Below are positions 63,501 to 64,000 of a DNA stretch of 64,000 nucleotides, piece by piece. The notes beneath the pieces are model-generated. The model had not been told where the DNA came from. It saw only the letters and a list, made by a program, of their open reading frames with translations, and did no database searches. The stretch is taken from positions 138,062,169 through 138,126,168 of the forward strand of contig NC_092861.1 in assembly GCF_032062135.1 (NCBI RefSeq). The letters run 5' to 3'. The first letter of the stretch is position 1; each line of letters begins with the position of its first letter. Both the position numbers and the translations under genes were made by a program. The DNA comes from Pyxicephalus adspersus (Eukaryota > Chordata > Amphibia > Anura > Pyxicephalidae).

Positions 63501-64000
63501 TTTTCAGAAAGCAAAGAATTGAGTAAGACCAACCATCACCAGGGGCTGCTTTCTAGGTTGAGCTTTTGGTTTGTACCTACTTCTGTAGGTGGTCATATAA
63601 CCTAATCTTGAAGAACAGAGAAAGCTATGTCCATCATTGAAATCAGTAAAAAAGAATTTTACAGCAAATACAAAAATCGATAACCATGGCTCCTTCCATG
63701 GAAACAGTGGAATGAGTTAGTGTAGTCCCCATAAGGGAGGAAGTATTATTTGTAGGATTACAGATTTAAGTTAAGTGAGAAAGATGAACATTTAGAATTT
63801 TAAAGTGTGATTGTTTTTTCCTCGTTACAATTTTTGCATCCACAAACAGTGTATAAATAGCAGGTTACTCAAAAATATACCTGCAATCCTGTGTTCTTAA
63901 CCAGAAACGTTTTTTTTTTTTTTGTTACAGGTGGAAGTGTTGGAAAAATGTGTGGAGATCACACGGGGGCTTTATGAAAGTGACAGGCAAGAGATGTATT
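1408..64000 (+). CDS. LRPPRC: LRPPRC gene, 5' two thirds, split by introns and cut by the right edge
   Basis: Leucine-rich PPR motif-containing protein. In known vertebrates it acts in the mitochondrial matrix with SLIRP, stabilising polyadenylated mitochondrial mRNAs and supporting cytochrome c oxidase expression. The 23 exons found by eye all have GT-AG borders and compatible phases, except across 16553-26328. Exons 1-11 give 444 codons and D1-D12 give 396 codons. The mammalian protein is about 1,390 residues, so the C-terminal third lies beyond the window. The N-terminus is Arg-rich with no Asp or Glu until residue 51, as expected of a mitochondrial presequence. PPR units start at Y153, Y188, F223 and Y258, exactly 35 residues apart. 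Highly conserved stretches include [22 protein letters not shown] and DAIN.LKEM. About 100 codons between exon 11 and D1 were not located. The repeat architecture rules out an unrelated PPR gene. Confidence 0.97.
2664..2800. repeat. GCACCACC-type dispersed repeat, copy 1
   Basis: AGCCCCTTTTAGCTGGATGC, then ACCACCTGGCACTTTTTAGT, GGTGATTACTGGAGTTGGGT and CCTACAGTTTCTTCC. Shared with copies at 6472 and 8318. Family unnamed. Confidence 0.8.
3348..3662. mobile_element. MITE copy (TACACA-ended family), 315 bp
   Basis: Starts TAGACTACTTACACAC and GATGATTCTCGTC, and ends GCACGTGTGTACCCAGCCCTA, an imperfect inverted repeat. An internal palindrome lies at 3600-3630 (TTGGAAAGGATC, short loop, GATCCTTTCCAA). 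Same order of motifs as 35096-35342. Confidence 0.8.
5652..5854 (+). CDS. LRPPRC: LRPPRC exon 2
   Basis: Acceptor TTGACAG after a T-rich tract; donor GCAG|GTAATG, phase 1. It encodes residues 36-103, beginning [16 protein letters not shown], which extends the basic presequence up to D51, then a poorly conserved linker. Its last third ([16 protein letters not shown]) aligns with the mammalian segment around RRTGRIPKKLL. The open frame continues past both splice sites, so the borders rest on splice signals and similarity. Confidence 0.9.
5855..6270 (+). other. Intron 2
   Basis: 416 bp, AT-rich. Nothing notable seen. Confidence 0.85.
6271..6393 (+). CDS. LRPPRC: LRPPRC exon 3
   Basis: Acceptor CTCTTAACAG, donor ATGG|GTATGG, phase 1 to phase 1, 123 nt. 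It encodes [20 protein letters not shown] and then [19 protein letters not shown], matching mammalian [20 protein letters not shown] and the helix ending IWDTLQKLG. An in-frame GT sits at the very start of the exon, so a CAG|GTAAAC pseudo-donor overlaps the acceptor. Confidence 0.93.
6394..7436 (+). other. Intron 3
   Basis: About 1 kb. A GCACCACC-type repeat occupies roughly 6472-6800. The remainder is unique sequence with no gene-like signal. Confidence 0.85.
6472..6800. repeat. GCACCACC-type dispersed repeat, copy 2
   Basis: GTTCTCTCCAGCCCCTGGGC, GGTGCACCACCTGACACTTT and CAATAGAGGAGCATCG; ends near ACCTACAATTTCTTCCCACC. The longest of the three copies. Confidence 0.75.
7437..7558 (+). CDS. 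LRPPRC: LRPPRC exon 4 (PPR unit)
   Basis: Acceptor TTTGTATTAG, donor CAG|GTAATG, 122 nt, phase 1 to phase 0. Encodes residues 145-185. [19 protein letters not shown] is almost identical to mammalian SHYNALLKVYLQNEYKFSP. Y153 opens the first clear PPR unit in the window. Confidence 0.96.
7559..8046 (+). other. Intron 4
   Basis: 488 bp, AT-rich with an AAAAC-rich run near 7605. Nothing else seen. Confidence 0.85.
8047..8105 (+). CDS. LRPPRC: LRPPRC exon 5 (PPR unit)
   Basis: 59 nt. Acceptor TCTTTGCAG, donor AG|GTAGGC, phase 0 to phase 2. Encodes [19 protein letters not shown], matching mammalian TYQRLIASYCNVGDIEGAS. This is helix A and the turn of the second PPR unit, starting at Y188. Confidence 0.95.
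8106..8601 (+). other. Intron 5
   Basis: 496 bp. The third GCACCACC-type repeat copy lies at about 8318-8480. Nothing else seen. Confidence 0.85.
8318..8480. repeat. GCACCACC-type dispersed repeat, copy 3
   Basis: GTGTTCTCCCCTGCCCCTTT, GCGCACCACCCGGCACTTTT, TACCCAGCTG, TCCTAATAGAGGGGC, then CTCATTCCCACC. Confidence 0.8.
8602..8688 (+). CDS. LRPPRC: LRPPRC exon 6 (PPR unit)
   Basis: 87 nt, phase 2 to phase 2. Acceptor TTTATAG, donor GG|GTAAGT. Encodes [20 protein letters not shown] and then LITGHARS, matching mammalian [20 protein letters not shown]. It finishes the second PPR unit and opens the third at F223. Confidence 0.96.
8689..11457 (+). other. Intron 6
   Basis: 2.8 kb. The main content is a decayed Tc1/mariner element on the minus strand (about 10180-11160). 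A T-rich stretch sits near 10770. Otherwise unique AT-rich sequence. Confidence 0.85.
10180..11160 (-). mobile_element. Decayed Tc1/mariner-type transposon
   Basis: On the minus strand the block [16 protein letters not shown] (about 10308-10356), preceded by VMK, is the hallmark C-terminal part of Tc1 transposases and carries the last catalytic acidic residue. Upstream in the same direction, a frame ending at 10371 (GLFIAYQG and [13 protein letters not shown]) corresponds to the middle of the DDE domain. A frameshift separates it from the WPAQ block, and in-frame stops occur in the N-terminal part (about 10800-11100, where KWQPKP and QMDSC mark the DNA-binding region). No intact terminal inverted repeats were recognised. 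This is a dead copy. Confidence 0.85.
11458..11584 (+). CDS. LRPPRC: LRPPRC exon 7 (PPR units)
   Basis: 127 nt, phase 2 to phase 0. Acceptor GTCTTGCAG, donor CAG|GTGAGT. Encodes [20 protein letters not shown] and then [16 protein letters not shown], matching mammalian [20 protein letters not shown] and [13 protein letters not shown]258 opens the fourth PPR unit, again 35 residues after the previous one. Confidence 0.96.
11585..12418 (+). other. Intron 7
   Basis: 834 bp of unique-looking AT-rich sequence. Nothing specific seen. Confidence 0.85.
12419..12554 (+). CDS. LRPPRC: LRPPRC exon 8
   Basis: 136 nt, phase 0 to phase 1. Acceptor TTTTCATTAG, donor CAAG|GTAAAA. Encodes [20 protein letters not shown] then [20 protein letters not shown]. 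It aligns with mammalian [20 protein letters not shown], but similarity is lower than in exons 4-7. The phases fit both neighbours. Confidence 0.9.
12555..13329 (+). other. Intron 8
   Basis: 775 bp, AT-rich, unique-looking. Nothing specific seen. Confidence 0.85.
13330..13484 (+). CDS. LRPPRC: LRPPRC exon 9
   Basis: 155 nt, phase 1 to phase 0. Acceptor CTCCTACAG, donor TTG|GTATGA. Encodes [20 protein letters not shown] to [13 protein letters not shown]. The end matches mammalian GSFFLQHCVTMN and the start matches [20 protein letters not shown]. Confidence 0.93.
13485..14970 (+). other. Intron 9
   Basis: 1.5 kb. A diverged copy of the TACACA inverted-repeat element lies at 13831-14144. The stretch 14300-14525 reads like another dispersed repeat (CCAGATCCATTCCAGG). 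No gene seen. Confidence 0.8.
13831..14144. mobile_element. MITE copy (TACACA-ended family), diverged
   Basis: AAGTACACAAGTCAGATGAT, then GGTTCATGGATCCACC, GAGAGCACAGTGGGGTGCTG and TATACATGTGTTATGATATA follow the same order as the copies at 3348 and 35096. The ends are eroded. Confidence 0.7.
14971..15076 (+). CDS. LRPPRC: LRPPRC exon 10
   Basis: 106 nt, phase 0 to phase 1. Acceptor CTTTTTGTAG; chosen donor AAAG|GTAACT. Encodes [20 protein letters not shown] then [15 protein letters not shown], matching mammalian [20 protein letters not shown]. A second donor, TATG|GTAAAA at 15068, would shorten the exon by 9 nt and drop three codons (GKK) without a frame change. The longer form was chosen because it matches the mammalian length exactly. 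Confidence 0.92.
15077..16444 (+). other. Intron 10
   Basis: 1.4 kb, AT-rich. No repeat or gene recognised. Confidence 0.85.
16445..16552 (+). CDS. LRPPRC: LRPPRC exon 11
   Basis: 108 nt, phase 1 to phase 1. Acceptor TTCTTTTAG, donor CAAG|GTAAAT. Encodes [20 protein letters not shown] then [16 protein letters not shown], matching mammalian KEEGFPIRPHYFWPLL and the NVQ that follows. It ends at codon 444. The next protein segment expected from mammals begins GIIEILKGMQ. Confidence 0.95.
21180..21292 (+). repeat. 3' end of a LINE/SINE-type repeat
   Basis: The block GAACCTGGGACCTAGCGCTG followed by CAAAGG and CTAACCACTGAGCCA is also found, diverged, at 58255-58325 at the end of a longer copy. 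Only the terminal part is present here. The family was not named. Confidence 0.6.
23168..23863. mobile_element. Non-autonomous hAT-type transposon with target duplication
   Basis: The left end CAGCAGTGAGAAAATTTTGG and the right end GGTTGGCGACCGCTT form a degenerate inverted repeat of roughly 40 bp; the hAT-like form CAGCGGTCGCCAACC is clear at the right end. Flanking 8-mers GTCTGGAA (23160-23167) and GTCTAGAC (23864-23871) agree at 6 of 8 positions, the 8 bp target duplication expected of hAT elements. An open frame at 23572-23775 contains [14 protein letters not shown], reminiscent of the region near the start of some hAT proteins, but no transposase domain follows. Probably an internally deleted copy. 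Confidence 0.7.
24630..24790 (+). repeat. Tail-type repeat (GCCAACATATTACGCAGCG family), diverged
   Basis: Contains diverged forms of the dispersed motif: GTTCCAACATAATATGCCG, CTGTACA, then AATAGGGGTTGCAAATG and GAGAGGGCCCTGCCCAGAAG followed by AGCTTAC. Similar blocks recur at 31475, 53490 and, on the other strand, 33695. Probably a LINE 3' end or a SINE sharing it. Confidence 0.75.
26329..26386 (+). CDS. LRPPRC: LRPPRC exon D1 (first recognisable exon after the gap)
   Basis: 58 nt, phase 0 to phase 1. Acceptor TTTTGTCTCCACAG, donor ACTG|GTAGCG. Encodes [19 protein letters not shown], matching mammalian [20 protein letters not shown], and splices in frame to D2 (ESVGYFLY). Its phase 0 start does not fit exon 11, which shows that coding exons lie between them. 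Confidence 0.9.
26804..27140. mobile_element. 337 bp MITE with 17 bp terminal inverted repeats
   Basis: The left end CTTAAAGCTGAACTAAA and the right end (reverse complement CTTAAAGCGGAACTAAA) match at 16 of 17 positions. The interior is GC-richer than the flanks and contains no transposase. The TTAAAG ends resemble those of the elements at 501-988 and 36551-36997, so they may be related. An open stretch on the minus strand (26713-27108) is a by-product of the GC-rich interior. Confidence 0.8.
29352..29430. repeat. Two-copy direct repeat, 41 bp period
   Basis: GTATACTGTATGGTGTTATT and the following 19 bases recur one period later with four or so differences (29352-29390 and 29393-29430). An AT-rich local duplication. 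Confidence 0.85.
29779..29885 (+). CDS. LRPPRC: LRPPRC exon D2
   Basis: 107 nt, phase 1 to phase 0. Acceptor TTCCTTCAACAG, donor ATG|GTACTA. Encodes [20 protein letters not shown] then [16 protein letters not shown], one of the best conserved blocks in the protein: mammals have [20 protein letters not shown] and AKEEHLRQYFHQLEKM. The donor hexamer is weak at +4 to +6. Confidence 0.97.
30125..30202 (+). CDS. LRPPRC: LRPPRC exon D3
   Basis: 78 nt, phase 0 to phase 0. Acceptor TATGGAACAG, donor GAG|GTCTGT, unusual because +3 is C and +4 is T. Encodes [20 protein letters not shown] then VPVLIE, aligning with mammalian [20 protein letters not shown] and VPELIK. Only 239 bp of intron separates it from D2, and that intron has a pyrimidine-rich 3' half. 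Confidence 0.88.
30531..30587. repeat. 28 bp tandem duplication
   Basis: CCCAAATTGTGCCCCCTTTT followed by GCCAATTT is repeated at 30559 with a single A/G change near the end. Confidence 0.9.
31020..31220 (+). repeat. Tail-type dispersed repeat, near-complete 5' part
   Basis: Starts in a (TTA)n run, then TTATATAGCGCCAACATATT, ACGCAGTGCTGTACAA, CATAGTCATGTCACTAGCTG and GGGGCTCACAATCTAATGTC. The same order of motifs is present at 57965-58326. Confidence 0.8.
31475..31615 (+). repeat. Tail-type dispersed repeat, diverged
   Basis: (TTA)n, then TACAGTATTTAGCTTCAACA, GAGGAGAGGACCCCCAGAAG and GCTTACAATCTAAGAGGTGG. Same family as 24630-24790. Confidence 0.75.
32051..32092 (+). CDS. LRPPRC: LRPPRC exon D4 (42 nt)
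   Basis: Acceptor TTTTTTTCCCCCCAG, donor AAG|GTATGT, both strong. Fourteen codons, phase 0 to phase 0: [14 protein letters not shown]. It aligns with the mammalian KDAHLLVESKNLDFQK region between VPELI and TVQLTSSELE. An unspliced antisense open frame overlapping it (31919-32368, minus) is not a gene. Confidence 0.88.
32093..33304 (+). other. Intron D4
   Basis: 1.2 kb, unique-looking, moderately AT-rich. Nothing recognised. Confidence 0.85.
33305..33412 (+). CDS. LRPPRC: LRPPRC exon D5
   Basis: 108 nt, 36 codons, phase 0 to phase 0. Acceptor TTTCATTTTAG, donor GAG|GTAAAG. Encodes [20 protein letters not shown] then [16 protein letters not shown], aligning with mammalian [20 protein letters not shown] and VLKQLILVLCSEE. 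Confidence 0.93.
33695..33825 (-). repeat. Tail-type dispersed repeat, minus strand
   Basis: Reads as the reverse complement of the family: TGTAAGCTCTTCGGGGTAGG, GCAACCCCTATTTAATGTAC, then AGCGCTGGCGCTATATGAAT. Confidence 0.75.
35096..35342. mobile_element. MITE copy with TACGTACACATGT inverted ends (best preserved of three)
   Basis: CTACGTACACATGT at 35100-35113 is exactly inverted at 35325-35338, and extending to TAG at both ends gives 17 of 18 matching bases. The interior has GATGATTCTCGTC and a GATC-centred partial palindrome near 35285-35310. Diverged copies lie at 3348-3662 and 13831-14144. No coding potential. Confidence 0.85.
36303..36433 (+). CDS. LRPPRC: LRPPRC exon D6 (PPR unit)
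   Basis: 131 nt, phase 0 to phase 2. Acceptor TTTGTCTTGCAG, donor GT|GTAAGT. Encodes [20 protein letters not shown] then [20 protein letters not shown], aligning with mammalian [20 protein letters not shown] and [20 protein letters not shown]. Confidence 0.95.
36551..36997. mobile_element. Hairpin-bearing repeat, second copy
   Basis: Begins CTTAAAGCGGCACTTTCAC with a poly-A run and ends near CCGCGGAAGCTTAAA. The interior has a perfect stem, CAGCCTCCTGGGATA (36790-36804) pairing with TATCCCAGGAGGCTG across a 13-15 nt loop. The same stem, flanked by GCTCCTTCTGC, occurs in opposite orientation in the element at 501-988. Confidence 0.7.
37238..37438 (+). repeat. 200 bp polypyrimidine (CT)-rich tract
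   Basis: Almost pure C and T on the plus strand, with (CCCTCT)n, (CT)n and CCCCTCC blocks. It opens spurious long frames on both strands. Long homopurine-homopyrimidine tracts can adopt triplex (H-DNA) structure. Lying inside an intron, it also looks like an oversized splice-acceptor tract but is 700 bp away from the next exon. Confidence 0.95.
38151..38236 (+). CDS. LRPPRC: LRPPRC exon D7 (PPR unit)
   Basis: 86 nt, phase 2 to phase 1. Acceptor TTTTTTTCCATTCAG, donor GAAG|GTAAGC. Encodes [20 protein letters not shown] then LAINGHVE, aligning with mammalian TGKYVGLVRVLAKHGKLQ. Helix A of a PPR unit that continues in D8. Confidence 0.95.
38237..43110 (+). other. Intron D7
   Basis: 4.9 kb. Contains the 39 bp minisatellite (39380-39792). 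Two repeat-poor blocks of balanced composition, 40380-40880 and 42560-43000, have the texture of conserved non-coding sequence (homeodomain-type TAATTA cores, no microsatellites). No gene seen. Confidence 0.8.
39380..39792 (+). repeat. Minisatellite, about 39 bp unit, about 10 diverged copies
   Basis: The consensus is close to GGGAGCCTGGGTATGTCCAG followed by GCCGTGGGAATGTGGAGC. Successive units start near 39421, 39459, 39499, 39537, 39572, 39609, 39645, 39683, 39720 and 39758, varying from 34 to 39 bp. The unit is GC-richer than the flanks. The frames opened across it are artefacts of the repeat. Confidence 0.85.
43111..43318 (+). CDS. LRPPRC: LRPPRC exon D8 (PPR units)
   Basis: 208 nt, phase 1 to phase 2. 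Acceptor TTGCTTCATTTCAG, donor CG|GTAAGT. Encodes [20 protein letters not shown], then [20 protein letters not shown] and [20 protein letters not shown], ending SPLVMVHLH. Mammals have DAINILKEMKEKDVLIKD, SFFHMLNGAALRGEIE and LHEAIVTLGLAEPSTN. One of the clearest exons in the window. Confidence 0.97.
43319..52361 (+). other. Intron D8 (largest confirmed single intron)
   Basis: 9.0 kb. Contains the 15 bp VNTR with (AC)n (45474-45566) and T-rich runs (for example 49145-49230). Large repeat-poor stretches include 44480-44900 and 49320-49800, the latter with ATTAATTAATCG homeodomain-type cores at about 49430-49441. Other parts (45600-49000, 50000-52300) show no recognised gene or repeat family. 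Confidence 0.8.
45474..45566 (+). repeat. (AC)n microsatellite fused to a five-copy 15 bp VNTR
   Basis: About 12 AC units are followed by five nearly perfect copies of TGCACGGTGACACAC; TGCACGG recurs at 45499, 45514, 45529, 45544 and 45559. Being a multiple of 3, the unit keeps several frames open on both strands; these are not genes. Confidence 0.97.
52362..52486 (+). CDS. LRPPRC: LRPPRC exon D9
   Basis: 125 nt, phase 2 to phase 1. Acceptor TCTCTATTCCTGTAG, donor AAAG|GTATGT. Encodes [20 protein letters not shown] then [20 protein letters not shown], aligning with mammalian [20 protein letters not shown] and CKLVEKGETDLIQK. Confidence 0.96.
53490..53645 (+). repeat. Tail-type dispersed repeat
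   Basis: Contains AAGTGCCAACATATTACGCA, GCGCTGTACATAAAATAGGG, GAGAGGTCTCTGCCCAAAGG and AGCTTAC, in the family order. Confidence 0.85.
55306..55503. repeat. 198 bp long inverted repeat (near-palindromic, MITE-like)
   Basis: GTCTAAAAGCAGT (55306-55318) is exactly inverted at 55491-55503. The arms continue inward for about 65-70 bp each with few differences, sharing TTTTCATGAAAA-like and ATAGTATGAGTATAATA blocks, and leave an AT-rich loop of about 60 bp. Probably a short non-autonomous element with very long ends. Confidence 0.9.
56868..56974 (+). CDS. LRPPRC: LRPPRC exon D10
   Basis: 107 nt, phase 1 to phase 0. Acceptor GCCTCCCAACAG, donor GAG|GTGAGG. Encodes [20 protein letters not shown] then [16 protein letters not shown], aligning with mammalian [20 protein letters not shown] and AFLQTGNYKEAKKIIE. 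Confidence 0.97.
56975..61923 (+). other. Intron D10
   Basis: 4.9 kb. Holds the longest tail-type repeat (57965-58326), a GC-richer repeat-like block at about 58750-58860, a (GT)n run near 61793-61820, and repeat-poor sequence at 57190-57480 and 61290-61680. No gene. Confidence 0.85.
57965..58326 (+). repeat. Tail-type dispersed repeat, longest copy
   Basis: (TTA)n start, TGTATATAGCGCCAACATTT, ACACAGCGCTTTACAAAGTC, GTCATGTCACTAGCTGTCCC, then CTTACTGCATGTTTTTGGAA, ACCATGCAAACACGGGGACA, a GAACCTATGACCTAGCACTG block and GTCACCATGCTGCCCC. It links the 5' motifs seen at 31020 with the 3' motifs seen at 21180. The arrangement resembles LINE 3' ends of the L2/CR1 kind, but I cannot name the family. 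Confidence 0.85.
61924..61992 (+). CDS. LRPPRC: LRPPRC exon D11
   Basis: 69 nt, 23 codons, phase 0 to phase 0. Acceptor TTTTTTCCTTAG, donor ATG|GTAATA. Encodes [20 protein letters not shown] then MNM, aligning with mammalian [20 protein letters not shown] and NNQ. Confidence 0.94.
61993..63930 (+). other. Intron D11
   Basis: 1.9 kb. A hAT-type MITE occupies 62326-62657. The rest is unique-looking and ends in a long T tract before the last acceptor. No gene. Confidence 0.85.
62326..62657. mobile_element. hAT-type MITE, 332 bp, with 8 bp target duplication and internal stem
   Basis: CAGAGGTTGGA (62326-62336) is exactly inverted at the right end (TCCAACCTCTG up to 62657, allowing for one inserted base pair of context). 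Subterminal AAGTCCAAGTCGAGTC-like motifs repeat at both ends. Flanks GGGGTAAG (62318-62325) and ATGGTAAG (62658-62665) agree at 6 of 8. The interior forms a further stem of almost 40 bp, GCTTTCTCCTCTGACAGC pairing with GTCAGCAGAGAAAGC. No coding potential. Confidence 0.8.
63931..64000 (+). CDS. LRPPRC: LRPPRC exon D12, cut by window end
   Basis: Acceptor TTTTTTTGTTACAG, start phase 0. Encodes [20 protein letters not shown] then EMY, aligning with mammalian [20 protein letters not shown] and QMYY. The exon and the rest of the gene continue beyond the window. Confidence 0.96.
   Translation, partial: MEVLEKCVEITRGLYESDRQEMY

Overview
The window is one vertebrate gene seen from its promoter inward. 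Twenty-three plus-strand exons, spread from 1408 to the right edge, encode the N-terminal two thirds of LRPPRC, the mitochondrial leucine-rich pentatricopeptide repeat protein that binds and stabilises mitochondrial mRNAs together with SLIRP. The gene runs off the right end in the middle of an exon. No second gene, RNA gene, CRISPR array or prokaryotic feature was found. The intron repeats (ATATAGCGCCAACATATTACG-type 3' tails, several short inverted-repeat elements, Tc1 and hAT relics) are of kinds I associate with frogs, most likely a ranid-type frog. That assignment is inference. Recognition of the gene rests on protein similarity to mammalian LRPPRC.

Layout. 1-1250 holds upstream sequence with a short inverted-repeat element flanked by ~54 bp direct repeats. 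1285-1407 is a compact TATA-less promoter with ETS/GABP-like, CRE and E-box sites. Exons 1-11 (1408-16552) encode 444 codons: a presequence with no acidic residue in its first 50 positions, then PPR repeats with exact 35-residue spacing. The next 9.8 kb (16553-26328) must hide roughly 100 codons: exon 11 ends in phase 1 but the next recognisable exon (26329) starts in phase 0, and the matching mammalian segment is missing. I could not place those exons by eye. Twelve further exons (called D1-D12 here) run from 26329 to 64000 without a gap in the protein alignment.

The introns are the accessory part. They contain a dead Tc1/mariner element, a non-autonomous hAT element and a short hAT-like element (both with imperfect 8 bp target duplications), three copies of one ~300 bp inverted-repeat element, two copies of a hairpin-bearing repeat, a 198 bp near-palindrome, a 39 bp minisatellite, a 15 bp VNTR next to an (AC)n tract, and a 200 bp CT tract. 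The introns after 38 kb also contain long repeat-poor blocks that look like candidate conserved non-coding elements. I saw nothing that amounts to a new biological system. The points most worth checking are the unlocated exons, the tandem donors of exon 10, the long inverted repeat and the direct-repeat-flanked element upstream of the promoter.
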